A DNA stretch of 64,000 nucleotides from positions 124,001 through 188,000 of the forward strand of contig NZ_JBQKLQ010000006.1 in NCBI RefSeq assembly GCF_052116145.1. Direction: 5' to 3'. The DNA comes from Fundicoccus sp052116145 (GTDB lineage: Bacteria; Bacillota; Bacilli; Lactobacillales; Aerococcaceae). Shown here piece by piece: positions 35,549-45,481 of this stretch. The notes beneath the pieces were generated by a model. It searched no databases. It was not told where the DNA came from and saw only the letters and a list, made by a program, of their open reading frames with translations. The position numbers and the translations under genes were made by a program. Numbering within the stretch: position 1 is the stretch's first letter; the number at the start of each line of letters is the position of its first letter.

Positions 35549-36202
35549 TTAGTCCTGCTTTAACTGCCGAGTCGCTTCATAAAAAGGCAATAATTTTTCA
35601 AAGCCAGCCAATAACTCCTCTACTAAAGCTTGTGCCGATCCAAAGCTTTCGATCGCTGGTATATCATATTTGACCAACACTTTCCGAACCTCTCCCGACG
35701 CCAAACCCTTCGCAAGCACTTCTCGCGAAGCTAGCGTCAGTGGAAAATAGTTACTCTCACCCTTGACTTGCGCCCAATAATACAGCGAGCCGTCAGTCAC
35801 ATCGACCTTCAACACTTGATTTTGACGCAATAGAGTGTCAGGCTGACTGCCTCTTTCAATAAAACTTAATTCACAGGAAATTCCTAATACGCCGTCAATT
35901 GTCTTCAGACGAATCGCAAAAGTCGGATCCAAGCGCGTATCACCCTCTACAAAGAAATAGCACCAAAAATGCGGACGCCCAACTTGTGCTTGATTCATCC
36001 AAGCACTCACTTTATCTGCTTGAAAATTCTCCGTTCGACCAAGTAGAGCCGTCACTAATCCTTGAAACGTCTTACGTGCCACTTGCCCCGCTTTTTTAAA
36101 ATCTTCCATCTCCTCAGCTCTTTCACTAGCTTTGGCTGGTGAAATATATTTGACTTTCTCATAAGCCATGAAGTCACCTAAAGCTGTTAAATCAATCGTC
36201 AT
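35549..36202 (-). CDS. Conserved-looking cytoplasmic protein, function unknown
   Basis: 217-residue protein starting MTIDLTALGDFMAYEKVKYI. No signal, membrane helix or cysteine cluster. An N-terminal helical part with a hydrophilic block (KASERAEEMEDFKKAG) is followed by alternating strands (HFWCYFFVEGD, AIRLKTIDGVLGISCELSFI) and a helical end. The ATG at 36202 is 8 nt after AAAGGAG; ten upstream codons overlap that site. It is monocistronic, between two terminators, on the same strand as the V-ATPase operon. No function recognised. Confidence 0.75.
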   Translation of the reverse strand: MTIDLTALGDFMAYEKVKYISPAKASERAEEMEDFKKAGQVARKTFQGLVTALLGRTENFQADKVSAWMNQAQVGRPHFWCYFFVEGDTRLDPTFAIRLKTIDGVLGISCELSFIERGSQPDTLLRQNQVLKVDVTDGSLYYWAQVKGESNYFPLTLASREVLAKGLASGEVRKVLVKYDIPAIESFGSAQALVEELLAGFEKLLPFYEATRQLKQD

Positions 36203-36307
36203 TCGCCCAACTCCTTTGTTATTCATTACCATTAAAGCCTATCATAGATTAATCGCTTCAAACAGCACTTTAGAACTAGCAGTTCAAATATTTTCTAAAA
36301 CAAAAAA

Positions 36308-36334
36308 CAGCTATCTACATAACGTAAATAGCTG
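36308..36334 (-). terminator. Terminator of the V-type ATPase operon
   Basis: On the minus strand CAGCTATTTA and TAGATAGCTG flank a 7-nt loop, followed by TTTTTTG, 14 bp after ntpD. Confidence 0.9.
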
Positions 36335-36347
36335 CCAGCCTGTTGGC

Positions 36348-36980
36348 TTAACCCATATCCTTAATCTTCATCAAACGAGAAGTTGTCGCACGTGCGCTTT
36401 CTTCCAGTTTCATACGAATGTAGTAAATGGTTTCTTCTAAATCAGGAATCGTACGGTATTCTAAAGCATTAACACGGCGACGTGTTCGCTCAATTTCAAC
36501 CGCCATAAGTTGACAAGTTTTCTCAAGTTCTGCGAATTCTAACAACTTAGGCATGATCTCGATTAACTCTTCAAAAGCAATATCTAGTTCTGCATTCGAA
36601 TTTAAATAGCCGTACTCAAGTTCCACTTTTCCTTGAGAAGTCGCTTCATTGTAATTAAAATGCATCTTTGGTACGCGAACACTTAGAATGTTTTTACGGT
36701 CAATATCCAACGACACACTTTGAGCTGGAATTGCCATAATCTCTTCTATAAATTTATCGTCTACCAAGGATTTCGCAATTGAAAATTGTTGCATCGCATG
36801 GCCTAACTGACCAATCACATCTGCACGCAAAGCATTAGTCTGTTTCACTTTTAGTACGAATTCTTTCATTAAACCATCTTGTTTATCTTTCAGTAGCTTG
36901 TGACCACGAGTTGATAATTTTAGACGCGCTTTTAGACGCGCTAATTCCATACGTGTTGGTTTAACATTTAGAACTGCCAT
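36348..36980 (-). CDS. ntpD: V-type ATPase subunit D (central stalk)
   Basis: 210-residue rotor-shaft subunit. The N-terminal coiled coil (VKPTRMELARLKARLKLSTR, then GHKLLKDKQDGLM) and the C-terminal partner helix (RRRVNALEYRTIPDLEETIY) are typical. Its ATG overlaps the ntpB stop by one base (TAATG). Last gene of the operon. Confidence 0.96.
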   Translation of the reverse strand: MAVLNVKPTRMELARLKARLKLSTRGHKLLKDKQDGLMKEFVLKVKQTNALRADVIGQLGHAMQQFSIAKSLVDDKFIEEIMAIPAQSVSLDIDRKNILSVRVPKMHFNYNEATSQGKVELEYGYLNSNAELDIAFEELIEIMPKLLEFAELEKTCQLMAVEIERTRRRVNALEYRTIPDLEETIYYIRMKLEESARATTSRLMKIKDMG

Positions 36981-38362
36981 TATTGTTCACCTGTTTCAGG
37001 ATAATATTTATCAAGCATTTCCGTACGAATACGTGTTAACTCCGTTCTTGGTAAGATTTTCAGAAGTTCCCAACCTAATTCGATTGTTTCGTCAATTGTA
37101 CGGTTGGTTCTAAACCCTTGGTTGACGTAACGTTTTTCAAATTGGTTTGTAAACTCAAGATACAACTTATCGACATCCGTCAGGGCAGCATCCCCTAAAA
37201 CGGCAGATAATTCTTTTGCTTCTTTCCCTTGGGCATAAGCATAGAACATCTGGTTCATCGTAGCCGCATGATCCTCACGTGTTTTCCCTTCGCCAATTCC
37301 GTTATCTTTCAAACGTGATAGAGACGGCAAAACATCAATTGGAGGTTGAATCCCTTGGTTATGTAATTCACGAGACAATAGAATTTGTCCTTCCGTAATA
37401 TAACCCGTTAAGTCAGGGATTGGATGCGTGATATCATCCTCTGGCATTGCCAGAATTGGAATTTGTGTAATCGAACCTTCTACGCCACGCATTCTTCCTG
37501 CACGCTCATAGATAGTTGATAGGTTCGTATATAGGTAACCTGGATAACCACGACGACCTGGAATCTCACGACGAGCAGCAGATACTTCACGTAACGCATT
37601 CGCATAGTTCGTCATATCCGTCATAATAACTAACACGTGCATACCTTTTTCGAAAGCCAGATATTCAGCTGCCGTTAAAGCGATTTTTGGTGTAGCAATA
37701 CGCTCAATCGCAGGATCATTAGCTAAGTTGATAAAGACAACGGAACGATCGATCGCACCGGTTTCTGTAAAGTCTTTGATGAAGTATTGGGCATCATCAA
37801 ACGTAATCCCAATCGCAGCAAAGACTACCGCAAATTTATCATCTGAATTTAAAACAGCTGCTTGACGAGCAATTTGAGCGGCCAATTGTTGGTGAGGTAA
37901 ACCTGAACCAGAGAAAACTGGTAGTTTTTGCCCACGAACCAACGTGTTTAAATGGTCAATTGTTGAAATTCCTGTTTGGATAAACTCATCTGGATACTCA
38001 CGCGCAATTGGGTTAATTGCCATTCCGTTGATATCTAGAGAAGCTTCAGGAATCAAGTCTGGACCACCATCATTGACACGGCCCATTCCATCAAAACGAC
38101 GGCCGATCATATCTTCGGAAACATCTAAAGTTAAAGGATGTCCCACGAAACGCGCTTTCGTATCGCGTGTCACAATACCGCTTGATCCTTCAAACAATTG
38201 AACAATTGCGGTATCACCTGTTACCTCTAATACTTGTCCACGACGATGTTCACCGGTTTGCAGCTCAATATCCACTAATTCATCAAACTTAACGCCTTCA
38301 ACGCCTGTAACGGTCATTAGAGGATCTACAATTTCGGTTACTGTTGTATATTCTTTACGCAT
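36980..38362 (-). CDS. ntpB: V-type ATPase subunit B (non-catalytic)
   Basis: 460-residue subunit of the A3B3 head. PVFSGSGLPHQQLAAQIARQ marks the non-catalytic nucleotide site without a Walker lysine loop; GSITQIPILAMPEDDITHPI and PDLTGYITEGQI follow as in the Enterococcus hirae protein. Length is normal. Overlaps both neighbours by one base, which suggests translational coupling with ntpA and ntpD. Confidence 0.97.
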   Translation of the reverse strand: MRKEYTTVTEIVDPLMTVTGVEGVKFDELVDIELQTGEHRRGQVLEVTGDTAIVQLFEGSSGIVTRDTKARFVGHPLTLDVSEDMIGRRFDGMGRVNDGGPDLIPEASLDINGMAINPIAREYPDEFIQTGISTIDHLNTLVRGQKLPVFSGSGLPHQQLAAQIARQAAVLNSDDKFAVVFAAIGITFDDAQYFIKDFTETGAIDRSVVFINLANDPAIERIATPKIALTAAEYLAFEKGMHVLVIMTDMTNYANALREVSAARREIPGRRGYPGYLYTNLSTIYERAGRMRGVEGSITQIPILAMPEDDITHPIPDLTGYITEGQILLSRELHNQGIQPPIDVLPSLSRLKDNGIGEGKTREDHAATMNQMFYAYAQGKEAKELSAVLGDAALTDVDKLYLEFTNQFEKRYVNQGFRTNRTIDETIELGWELLKILPRTELTRIRTEMLDKYYPETGEQ

Positions 38363-40143
38363 TATTTATAGACCTCCTTCTCGAGTACATGTTGAATCGT
38401 ACTATCTACTGATTGACGAATTTCAGTAAATGTTTCTGGTGAATCTTCTGGAACATACTTCATACGTCCAATTTGTTCACGCACAACTGCTGTTCCTTTG
38501 ACAATATCATCAAAGTAAGCCCCTAGTTTCATCGCTTCAAGTGATTTCGACTCAAAGGCATGAATGATGTCTAACATGACATGTTGTTTCTTCAATGATG
38601 TATACGTATCAACATCATCGTAAGCGTTTTGTTGTAAGTAACTTTCACGGATCATACTACTAATTAATAAAGTTAAACGGTCAGTTTCAGGTAATGATTC
38701 TACCCCTACTAAACGAACAATCTCTTGTAATTCTGCTTCTTCTTGTAATAAATTACGCGTATGATTGACCATTGAAGCCCAATCAACACCTAATTGTTTT
38801 CCGACGTAATCATTTAATATATCTGAATCTAATGAATATGAACTTAACCAGTTAATGGCTGGGAAGTGACGTCTTTGAGAAAGCGAACTATCTAGTCCCC
38901 AGTAAACCTTTACAACACTTAATGTGTTTTGAGTAACTGGTTCAGAAGTATCCCCACCTGGAGGTGAAACAGCTCCGATCGCCGTTACTGAACCTTCACG
39001 CTCAGCGCCATCATTACCTAAGGTAATGACACGACCTGCACGCTCATAGTAGTCAGCCAAACGACTTCCTAAATAAGCAGGATAACCTTCATCCCCTGGC
39101 ATTTCTTCTAAACGACCAGAAATTTCACGTAAAGCCTCTGCCCAACGTGATGTTGAGTCAGCCATGATTGCGACAGAATACCCCATATCACGGAAATACT
39201 CAGCAATTGCAATTCCTGTATAGATTGACGCCTCACGCGCCGCAACAGGCATGTTTGATGTATTCGCAATCAGAATTGTACGGTCCATGATTGAATTACC
39301 TGTGTTCGGGTCGATCAATTTCGGGAACTCATCGATAACTTCCGTCATCTCGTTACCACGCTCACCACACCCTACATAAACCACTAAGTCAACGTTCGCC
39401 CATTTAGCAATCTGATGCTGAACAACTGTCTTACCAGCCCCAAAAGGTCCCGGAACAGCAGCTGCACCACCTTTCGCCACTGGGAACATTGTATCAATAA
39501 CACGTTGTCCAGTTAGCAATACTTCTTCAGTCGCTAATTTGCGTTTATACGGACGACCTTTACGAACTGGCCAGCGTTGAATCATATCAAAACTACGCTC
39601 ACCTTTGTCTGTATCTAAAGAATAAATTGTATCCGTTACTTTGTAAGTACCACTTGCGATACTCTTAACTACACCACTTACACCAGGTGGTACCATAATA
39701 CGGTGCTCAATTACTGGAGTTTCTTGTATTGTTCCAATCACATCGCCTGCTTCAACTGTTTCACCAATTGTCGCTACGGCTGTGAATTCCCACTCTTTAT
39801 CGCGATCTAATGGTTCAACAACCACACCACGTTCTAAATAGTTTCCACCTGTTTTTTCTAAGAAACCATCGAGTGGCCGTTGAATTCCATCAAACATATT
39901 GGCTACCATCCCCGGTCCTAATTCAACCGATAAAGGCTCACCGGTAATGACAACTGGTTCCCCAGGTCCTACCATAGACGTTTCTTCATAAACTTGGAGG
40001 CTGGCTTTATCCCCACGTATTTGAATAATTTCGGCAATCAGCCCGAGATCGCCGACACGGCAAATATCACGAACTGCCGCATCTTCCATGCCATTAGCAA
40101 TGACGAGCGGACCAGCCACACTTATAATCGTTCCATTTTTCAA
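38362..40143 (-). CDS. ntpA: V-type ATPase catalytic subunit A
   Basis: 593-residue catalytic subunit. The Walker A loop is PGPFGAGKTV, the catalytic Glu lies in CGERGNEM, and MADSTSRWAEALREISGRLE with PGDEGYPAYL contains the arginine and adenine-contact segments. The non-homologous insertion characteristic of A subunits occurs after residue 110. Starts at ATG 40143, 11 bp after ntpG. Confidence 0.98.
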   Translation of the reverse strand: MKNGTIISVAGPLVIANGMEDAAVRDICRVGDLGLIAEIIQIRGDKASLQVYEETSMVGPGEPVVITGEPLSVELGPGMVANMFDGIQRPLDGFLEKTGGNYLERGVVVEPLDRDKEWEFTAVATIGETVEAGDVIGTIQETPVIEHRIMVPPGVSGVVKSIASGTYKVTDTIYSLDTDKGERSFDMIQRWPVRKGRPYKRKLATEEVLLTGQRVIDTMFPVAKGGAAAVPGPFGAGKTVVQHQIAKWANVDLVVYVGCGERGNEMTEVIDEFPKLIDPNTGNSIMDRTILIANTSNMPVAAREASIYTGIAIAEYFRDMGYSVAIMADSTSRWAEALREISGRLEEMPGDEGYPAYLGSRLADYYERAGRVITLGNDGAEREGSVTAIGAVSPPGGDTSEPVTQNTLSVVKVYWGLDSSLSQRRHFPAINWLSSYSLDSDILNDYVGKQLGVDWASMVNHTRNLLQEEAELQEIVRLVGVESLPETDRLTLLISSMIRESYLQQNAYDDVDTYTSLKKQHVMLDIIHAFESKSLEAMKLGAYFDDIVKGTAVVREQIGRMKYVPEDSPETFTEIRQSVDSTIQHVLEKEVYK

Positions 40144-40154
40144 TCGTTTACCTC

Positions 40155-40466
40155 CTACATTATCTTAATGCCCACTGCTCGTTCAACGTTATTAGCGAAG
40201 CGTTCTTCGCCGAAGTTGTTCGTTCCCATTCGGTTAGGAATCAGGATAACAGCAGGTGTCACAAGTTCATCATAGCGTTCGAGAGTCTCTGGAATTTGGA
40301 CGCCTAATTGTTCGGTCAGGAAAATAATGCCATAATCTTCTTTGGCTAATTTATCCACTATTTGTCTGGCTTCTCCTGCTTCACTTGCAAAAAACACGTC
40401 AAAACCAATCATTTTGAAGGCTAAAACTGAATCCTTGTCCCCAACAACAGCAATTTTATGAGACAT
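40155..40466 (-). CDS. ntpG: V-type ATPase subunit F (NtpG)
   Basis: 103-residue subunit with a Rossmann-like fold that binds the central stalk D subunit. KIAVVGDKDSVLAFKMIGFD at the N-terminus and GIIFLTEQL are the diagnostic strands. Its start overlaps the end of ntpC by 11 bp. Confidence 0.95.
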   Translation of the reverse strand: MSHKIAVVGDKDSVLAFKMIGFDVFFASEAGEARQIVDKLAKEDYGIIFLTEQLGVQIPETLERYDELVTPAVILIPNRMGTNNFGEERFANNVERAVGIKIM

Positions 40467-41460
40467 AATTTAGTCGCATCCTTCCTTTAATTTCCTCTGT
40501 ATCGATATGATTTTCTTTCGCCGATAATACTAAACGCAAATTACGCGCTTGAGTTTCTTTCGCATAGATGAATGACAGCATTGGTAAGGGACCAAAAGAC
40601 TTTAATTTTGCCTCTTGCATCTTACGCATCATGGCATTATCTGTATAATAATCAAATTTAATCGATGAAATACCAATGCCTGCAGTAATCAAGGATTCAT
40701 TTAACACGTCCTTGTATTGCGTTTCTGACAATGACTGAATCAATGTTCTTGCATCGCTCACACCTAATTTTATCAACTTCTCAATTTCAAAAGAACCCGC
40801 ATCGGATAAAATGGAACGTAAGAAGTTGGTGGTGCGATTTTGATATTTGGCTCGAATTAATGTCGAAATATTTTTAAAATCAATCTGCATATCGACAATA
40901 TTAATAATCTCTGGGTCACCAATTTCAAGTGCCAACTGTTTCAAATGTTCGAAGTAGTGCCGATCAATCAACACTTCCACTTGATGCACATTATTAAATT
41001 CACTGTAATCTAACTTCGCTGAATTAATCGTATCTAAGTAAGTTTGCGGCAAGGTATCCGACTTACCAAGTGAAACTGACTGACGCAATTCCGTTAACTC
41101 ATAACGCCCAATATCAAAATAGAGCTCTGAGAAGTCTTGGTCAGAAATCAACTCTTTAATTAAAACCTTGATATTCTGGTACGTATACTTTAAAGTCATT
41201 AATTCAACAATTTTTGGATGTGGAGATAGTTGGAATAATCGACGATAGGTCTCTTCCAACTCTTCTGTAATCATCTCATCATAATTATGAGTACGTAATA
41301 CTTCCTCAACATTATCACGATATGTCGTTTCTCTTAAAATACTTACAGCCTCTTCAAAAGAATCAGCAGCCAATAGTCGATCATACATCGATTGATTCAG
41401 AAGGTCATTTTCTAAGACACGAATCGTCACGTTCATTGAACCAAATTCGTTATCAAACAT
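40456..41460 (-). CDS. ntpC: V-type ATPase subunit C (stalk-to-rotor adapter, d-type)
   Basis: 334-residue all-helical adapter that seats the central stalk on the membrane ring. It begins MFDNEFGSMNVTIRVLENDL and contains LMTLKYTYQNIKVLIKELIS and DMQIDFKNISTLIRAKYQ, the internal threefold helical repeat of the family. 11 bp from ntpE. Confidence 0.94.
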   Translation of the reverse strand: MFDNEFGSMNVTIRVLENDLLNQSMYDRLLAADSFEEAVSILRETTYRDNVEEVLRTHNYDEMITEELEETYRRLFQLSPHPKIVELMTLKYTYQNIKVLIKELISDQDFSELYFDIGRYELTELRQSVSLGKSDTLPQTYLDTINSAKLDYSEFNNVHQVEVLIDRHYFEHLKQLALEIGDPEIINIVDMQIDFKNISTLIRAKYQNRTTNFLRSILSDAGSFEIEKLIKLGVSDARTLIQSLSETQYKDVLNESLITAGIGISSIKFDYYTDNAMMRKMQEAKLKSFGPLPMLSFIYAKETQARNLRLVLSAKENHIDTEEIKGRMRLNYVS

Positions 41461-41471
41461 TTTACCCCTCC

Positions 41472-42053
41472 TTACTGGTTAAACAGTTTTGAAATTTCAA
41501 CTGTCAGTCTTGTTTTGGCATCTTTGATTAAAGTGTCACTCAAGAAATTATATTGAATGCCCGCTTTCTCAAGAATGAAACCGCCTTTATTAGCAATGGT
41601 TTCATCAGATAACTGAATATTTACCGCTTCAACGTCGACTGTTTCAAGCCACACTTGATCAAGTAAATCCTGTGAATGTTCGCCCAGTTTTAATGTTAAG
41701 TCGCCTTGTCCTTTAAACTGTGACAGAATATCTGTCACAAATGCTTTAAACGCTTCAGATGAGAGATTATTTAATTGGTCTTCTGCTAAGCTAAAGACTT
41801 TATTTAGTAACGTTTGCTTTTCACGCAACAATAGGTCACGGTGAGCAATTGTTTGAGATTGATTTGTAATTTGATAACGCGTATTAAGACGCTCATCCAC
41901 TTTGGCTTTTTCAGCTACTAAATCAGCTTGTAAAACCTGTTGCTTATCAGCAAGTGCTTGTTTAGCTTCAGCTCGTTTCGTTTCAACATTTTCTTGAAAG
42001 GCAAGCGTTTCTTTTTTTACTACTTGTTCCACTAATTCATTGATTTTCGCCAT
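41472..42053 (-). CDS. ntpE: V-type ATPase subunit E (peripheral stalk)
   Basis: 193-residue stator subunit. A long N-terminal coiled coil (about 1-90, rich in Lys, Glu and Gln) is followed by a small globular domain with ANKGGFILEKAGIQYNFLSD near the C-terminus. Pairs with the NtpF subunit to make the peripheral stalk. Confidence 0.93.
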   Translation of the reverse strand: MAKINELVEQVVKKETLAFQENVETKRAEAKQALADKQQVLQADLVAEKAKVDERLNTRYQITNQSQTIAHRDLLLREKQTLLNKVFSLAEDQLNNLSSEAFKAFVTDILSQFKGQGDLTLKLGEHSQDLLDQVWLETVDVEAVNIQLSDETIANKGGFILEKAGIQYNFLSDTLIKDAKTRLTVEISKLFNQ

Positions 42054-42102
42054 TTCATGCCTCCTTTATTCAATTTCACTAGTTATAAAATAGGCAGAAA
42101 CC

Positions 42103-42579
42103 TTATAGTACAATCATTAATAATGATGCGACGAAACCTAAGATGGCATAAGTCTCAACCATCGCTGAGTAAACAATCCCTTGTGTCGCATTTTCAGGAC
42201 GTTGCGCTAAAATTTGCATACCCGCAATTGATGCTTTCGCTTGATAGGGTGCTGAGGTGTAGCTTGCGATTGCTACTGGTAAACTTGCCATCAATAAATA
42301 CCAACCGTCACCAGCGGCCATGCCAGTTTCTAATTGTAATAAAATTAATAAACCGATAACGAAACCATATAAACCTTGAGTCGCTGGCAGTAATTGCAAG
42401 ATAAGCGCTTGACCGAATAATTCTGGTTTTTCACGCGTTAAAGCCGCTGCAGCTTCCCCGGCGTTACCAACTGCGATAGCAGATCCTGTACCCGCTAAGA
42501 AAATTGCGATTCCTACTCCAAGTGCTCCTAAAACCATGCCACTTTCGGGTCCAAAAAGATATTGAATACTAAATTCCAT
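42103..42579 (-). CDS. ntpK: V-type ATPase proteolipid subunit K (c-ring), Na+ type
   Basis: 158-residue double-hairpin proteolipid with four membrane helices, duplicated GxGxAxxxG motifs (GTGSAIAVGNAGEAAAAL). The residues that bind Na+ in the E. hirae ring have matches here: Leu64, Thr67 and Gln68 in LLPATQGLYG, Gln113 in APYQAKASIAG and the ion-carrying Glu142 in MVETYAILG. From this I infer that the enzyme translocates Na+ rather than H+. Confidence 0.95.
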   Translation of the reverse strand: MEFSIQYLFGPESGMVLGALGVGIAIFLAGTGSAIAVGNAGEAAAALTREKPELFGQALILQLLPATQGLYGFVIGLLILLQLETGMAAGDGWYLLMASLPVAIASYTSAPYQAKASIAGMQILAQRPENATQGIVYSAMVETYAILGFVASLLMIVL

Positions 42580-42633
42580 TATTTATTCCTCCATTATTTT
42601 GCGTAAGTATTTTTTCATATTTTGTTAAAAAAA

Positions 42634-44586
42634 TTATTTGGTCCAAATGTATTTCTCTAAAGTTTTTAATGGCTTAAATTCTTTACCGCCACCATCAAAG
42701 AACTTACCGAAAAACTCTACATATTCTAAACGCATCGTATGTACATAGGCGCCTAAATAAGTGATGAAAACATTTAAAGAATGTAATAAAACGAACAAAA
42801 CAACACCAATGGTAAAGCGAGCGAATGGGGGTAATAAACTTAAAATCAAGTTAAATGCCATTCCGATGTTCGCTCCTGCAACCGCTAACGCAGTTAAACG
42901 AGTATAACTTACTAAGTCTCCGACGATACCTGCAATGTCCATAATACCGAAGGCAGCTTGGCCTAAACCAGCGAGTTTATTTTTATTCGAAAGAATTTTC
43001 ACTAAAAACATTCCCAAAATATTGCCTAGAATCAAGACTAGACCGGCGGTATTTAACCAACTCAAATTAAAGAAGGCCATGTTCAAACCAAGTATGGAAA
43101 CACCAAGTAAAATTAATGCCCATTGCATGCCGTCTAAATAAGCTGAGACATAATCCTTTTCTTTAAGTGCGAGATAAATCTTGATGCCATATCCCAGTAG
43201 CATATGAATAATTCCTAATGCAACAGAGATTGCCATGACAGTAATCACATTGTCTGTCAGATTCATTACTCTAAAAGGCAAATCCAAGCCCATAAAACTA
43301 CCGAAAATCAAGCCGAAAGCCATTGTTCCATAAGATAGTTGATTGAACATACGTAAGGATGAACTCATCCCTTTAGATAATTCGAAATGCTTCAAAGCAT
43401 ACCAAGTCCCTAGCCATAGCAATAAGCCGTAACCTAAATCGGCACTCATCATTCCAAAAAAAGCGATATGAAATGGATAGTACCAAGGGGTTGGATCAAA
43501 GCCACCATACTTTGGTAAACCAAATTGGGACGTAATTGTCTCAAAGGGCTTGACTAGTTTTGAATTTTCTAAAACAGTCGGGACATGCTCTATCTCTTCC
43601 ACTTCCACATCGTGTTGGAAGAAGGAAATTGCGCGATTATCACACGTTTGACTAATATGTTCGATATGGCTCTCAATTTTATCCGCTTGTGTCCAACCAC
43701 TGATGACAAACACCAATTCGTGGTTAAGCATCAACTCTTTTGCTTTTTCACGTTCACGTTTGTTATAGAAATATTCTTCAGCTAAACGTAAATGATCTCT
43801 TGTGTCTCGATAATGTTTTAAATTATCCTTTTCTTGTGCGATTTGTTCGATTATTTGTTTTTGTTTTGCTAAATTAGCTTTCAATTCATCTTTGGGCAAC
43901 TTTGCGCGTTGATAATTTAGTGGCTGGAAGCCATATTGTTGCAGTAGCTCACGGCTTTCTTCCACCTCATCTGCACGCGTTACCACTAAAAAGCCCCACG
44001 TGTCACGTGATTGATAAATATCTTCTGCATAAGACGCTTCTAATTCATTCATGTGATCTTCAAATAACTGAGCTCTCTCATTTTCGACTGTACCTACTTG
44101 AATATTAAAATGAGTGAGAGCTTTTGTTTCAGTAGGCATAAATTCTAAATTTTGCCACTGTCTGAAGTACTCTTCTTCCTTTTTAAGTTCCTTCAAAGTC
44201 TCATCTAAACGCAGTAATGTTTGTTCCATATAATCCACGCGTTGCAATAGCGTTTGATAATCTTTCTGTGCTACTTCAATTTCAAGATCAGCTAAAGAAT
44301 AAACAGGTCGTTTTTCCTTTAGTGATTTAAGAAAGGACGCATTCGGTACGTACTGATCAAGAAAAGAAATCGCGTAACGAATATCTTGCAAAGTTTGAGT
44401 CAATTGACCGATAGTCTCTTTACTTTCTTCGAAATGCAAACTTTCCAACAGTGACTCTTCTTGTTCTAGTACTTTCATTAAAGAAATTACTTCTATATTA
44501 TGCATTTCTTGCATGGCAAGTAAGACGTTCTCTTTTTCCGCTTGCTCAGCTAAGAGTGTCAGTTTCTTCATTCTGGCGATACCCAT
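42634..44586 (-). CDS. ntpI: V-type ATPase subunit I (membrane stator, a-type)
   Basis: 650-residue subunit. The N-terminal half (about 1-330) is hydrophilic, with long coiled-coil stretches; the C-terminal half has about eight membrane helices, including GMMSADLGYGLLLWLGTWYA and the ion-channel helix GDLVSYTRLTALAVAGANIG with the essential Arg. Its start overlaps the ntpF end by 41 bp. Length is normal for the family. Confidence 0.95.
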   Translation of the reverse strand: MGIARMKKLTLLAEQAEKENVLLAMQEMHNIEVISLMKVLEQEESLLESLHFEESKETIGQLTQTLQDIRYAISFLDQYVPNASFLKSLKEKRPVYSLADLEIEVAQKDYQTLLQRVDYMEQTLLRLDETLKELKKEEEYFRQWQNLEFMPTETKALTHFNIQVGTVENERAQLFEDHMNELEASYAEDIYQSRDTWGFLVVTRADEVEESRELLQQYGFQPLNYQRAKLPKDELKANLAKQKQIIEQIAQEKDNLKHYRDTRDHLRLAEEYFYNKREREKAKELMLNHELVFVISGWTQADKIESHIEHISQTCDNRAISFFQHDVEVEEIEHVPTVLENSKLVKPFETITSQFGLPKYGGFDPTPWYYPFHIAFFGMMSADLGYGLLLWLGTWYALKHFELSKGMSSSLRMFNQLSYGTMAFGLIFGSFMGLDLPFRVMNLTDNVITVMAISVALGIIHMLLGYGIKIYLALKEKDYVSAYLDGMQWALILLGVSILGLNMAFFNLSWLNTAGLVLILGNILGMFLVKILSNKNKLAGLGQAAFGIMDIAGIVGDLVSYTRLTALAVAGANIGMAFNLILSLLPPFARFTIGVVLFVLLHSLNVFITYLGAYVHTMRLEYVEFFGKFFDGGGKEFKPLKTLEKYIWTK

Positions 44587-44899
44587 ATTGATTCAGTACC
44601 TCCTTCAATATTCTGTCAACAATTTGATCCTTATGTTGGTCAAATTGTGCTTCTAAAGCCGCTTTCTTTTGCGAGAACTCTTGCGTCAACTGCTCTTCTT
44701 CTAACGCTAATCGAGCCTCAAGTTCCGAAGTTTTCATCTCAGTATAATCATTCAAATCTGCTTGGTAAACTCTCTGTAATTCATCGATTTCTTTGCGAAG
44801 ATTATTCTCAATGAACTGAATGGTTTCTTCAAATTCACGACGACTATATTCAATTTGAACTTCAATATCTTTAATATAGTCAATAACTTTTATCGACAT
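44546..44899 (-). CDS. ntpF: V-type ATPase peripheral-stalk subunit NtpF (G/H-like)
   Basis: 117-residue, almost entirely helical and charged protein, first gene of the operon and partner of NtpE in the stator. The coiled coil covers about residues 10-105 (heptads in LEARLALEEEQLTQEFSQKK). Identified mainly by position and character, since such subunits are poorly conserved. The operon order F-I-K-E-C-G-A-B-D equals that of E. hirae, except that ntpH and the ntpJ potassium transporter gene are absent. Confidence 0.88.
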   Translation of the reverse strand: MSIKVIDYIKDIEVQIEYSRREFEETIQFIENNLRKEIDELQRVYQADLNDYTEMKTSELEARLALEEEQLTQEFSQKKAALEAQFDQHKDQIVDRILKEVLNQYGYRQNEETDTLS

Positions 44900-44969
44900 A
44901 CTGTTCCTCTCTCCCTACATTTTTTTCGTACATCAATCAGAAAAAATTATTATGTACGATGTTGTACTA

Positions 44970-44986
44970 ACTGTTGAATGAACAGT
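44970..44986. promoter_or_regulatory. Inverted repeat upstream of the ntp operon
   Basis: ACTGTT-GAATG-AACAGT, 6-bp arms, about 75 bp before the ntpF start. It may be an operator or part of the leader. A firm promoter was not identified in 44900-45240, which is otherwise AT-rich and empty. Confidence 0.4.
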
Positions 44987-45239
44987 CTGTGCATTAGCCA
45001 TATAATAGTGTTTTCACTTATGCTGAAAAAATAAATTAATTTGCATTGAATATAACTGAATGTTTTTTCATATAGTGTACATCAAATGATACTAAGCATT
45101 TAATAGCCATGAAGCACTGTCTTATATAGTTATGTTGACATCCCTCCATTTAACAGCCTCAATGATTGGTTGCACAAGAACATGTAAAAGTAAATGATGA
45201 ATCCACTCTTAAGTTCTCTTATCGAAAATGAATACGAAA

Positions 45240-45266
45240 AAAGCGCACTTCGTAAACGAAGTGCGC
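45240..45266 (-). terminator. Terminator of the permease / dehydrogenase-remnant unit
   Basis: GCGCACTTCGT and ACGAAGTGCGC form an 11-bp stem around AA; on the minus strand it is followed by TTTTTTCG. The stretch 45267-45481 contains nothing else recognisable. Confidence 0.9.
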
Positions 45267-45481
45267 TCCATGCACTACGCAACAAAAAATACTGTTCTCC
45301 TCACCCCTTGAAGAACTAATCCTTGAAGCATAATGCCCAACCATTCATTATTTTATTCTATTATAAAATTACCGTGTGAACTGTCAAGTTATTTCTAACA
45401 CGACACGCTAATTATACCACACATCGGCGAGAATAAATAATATATTTTACTTCTGTCACATCGGTTAGTTATATATCTGGT

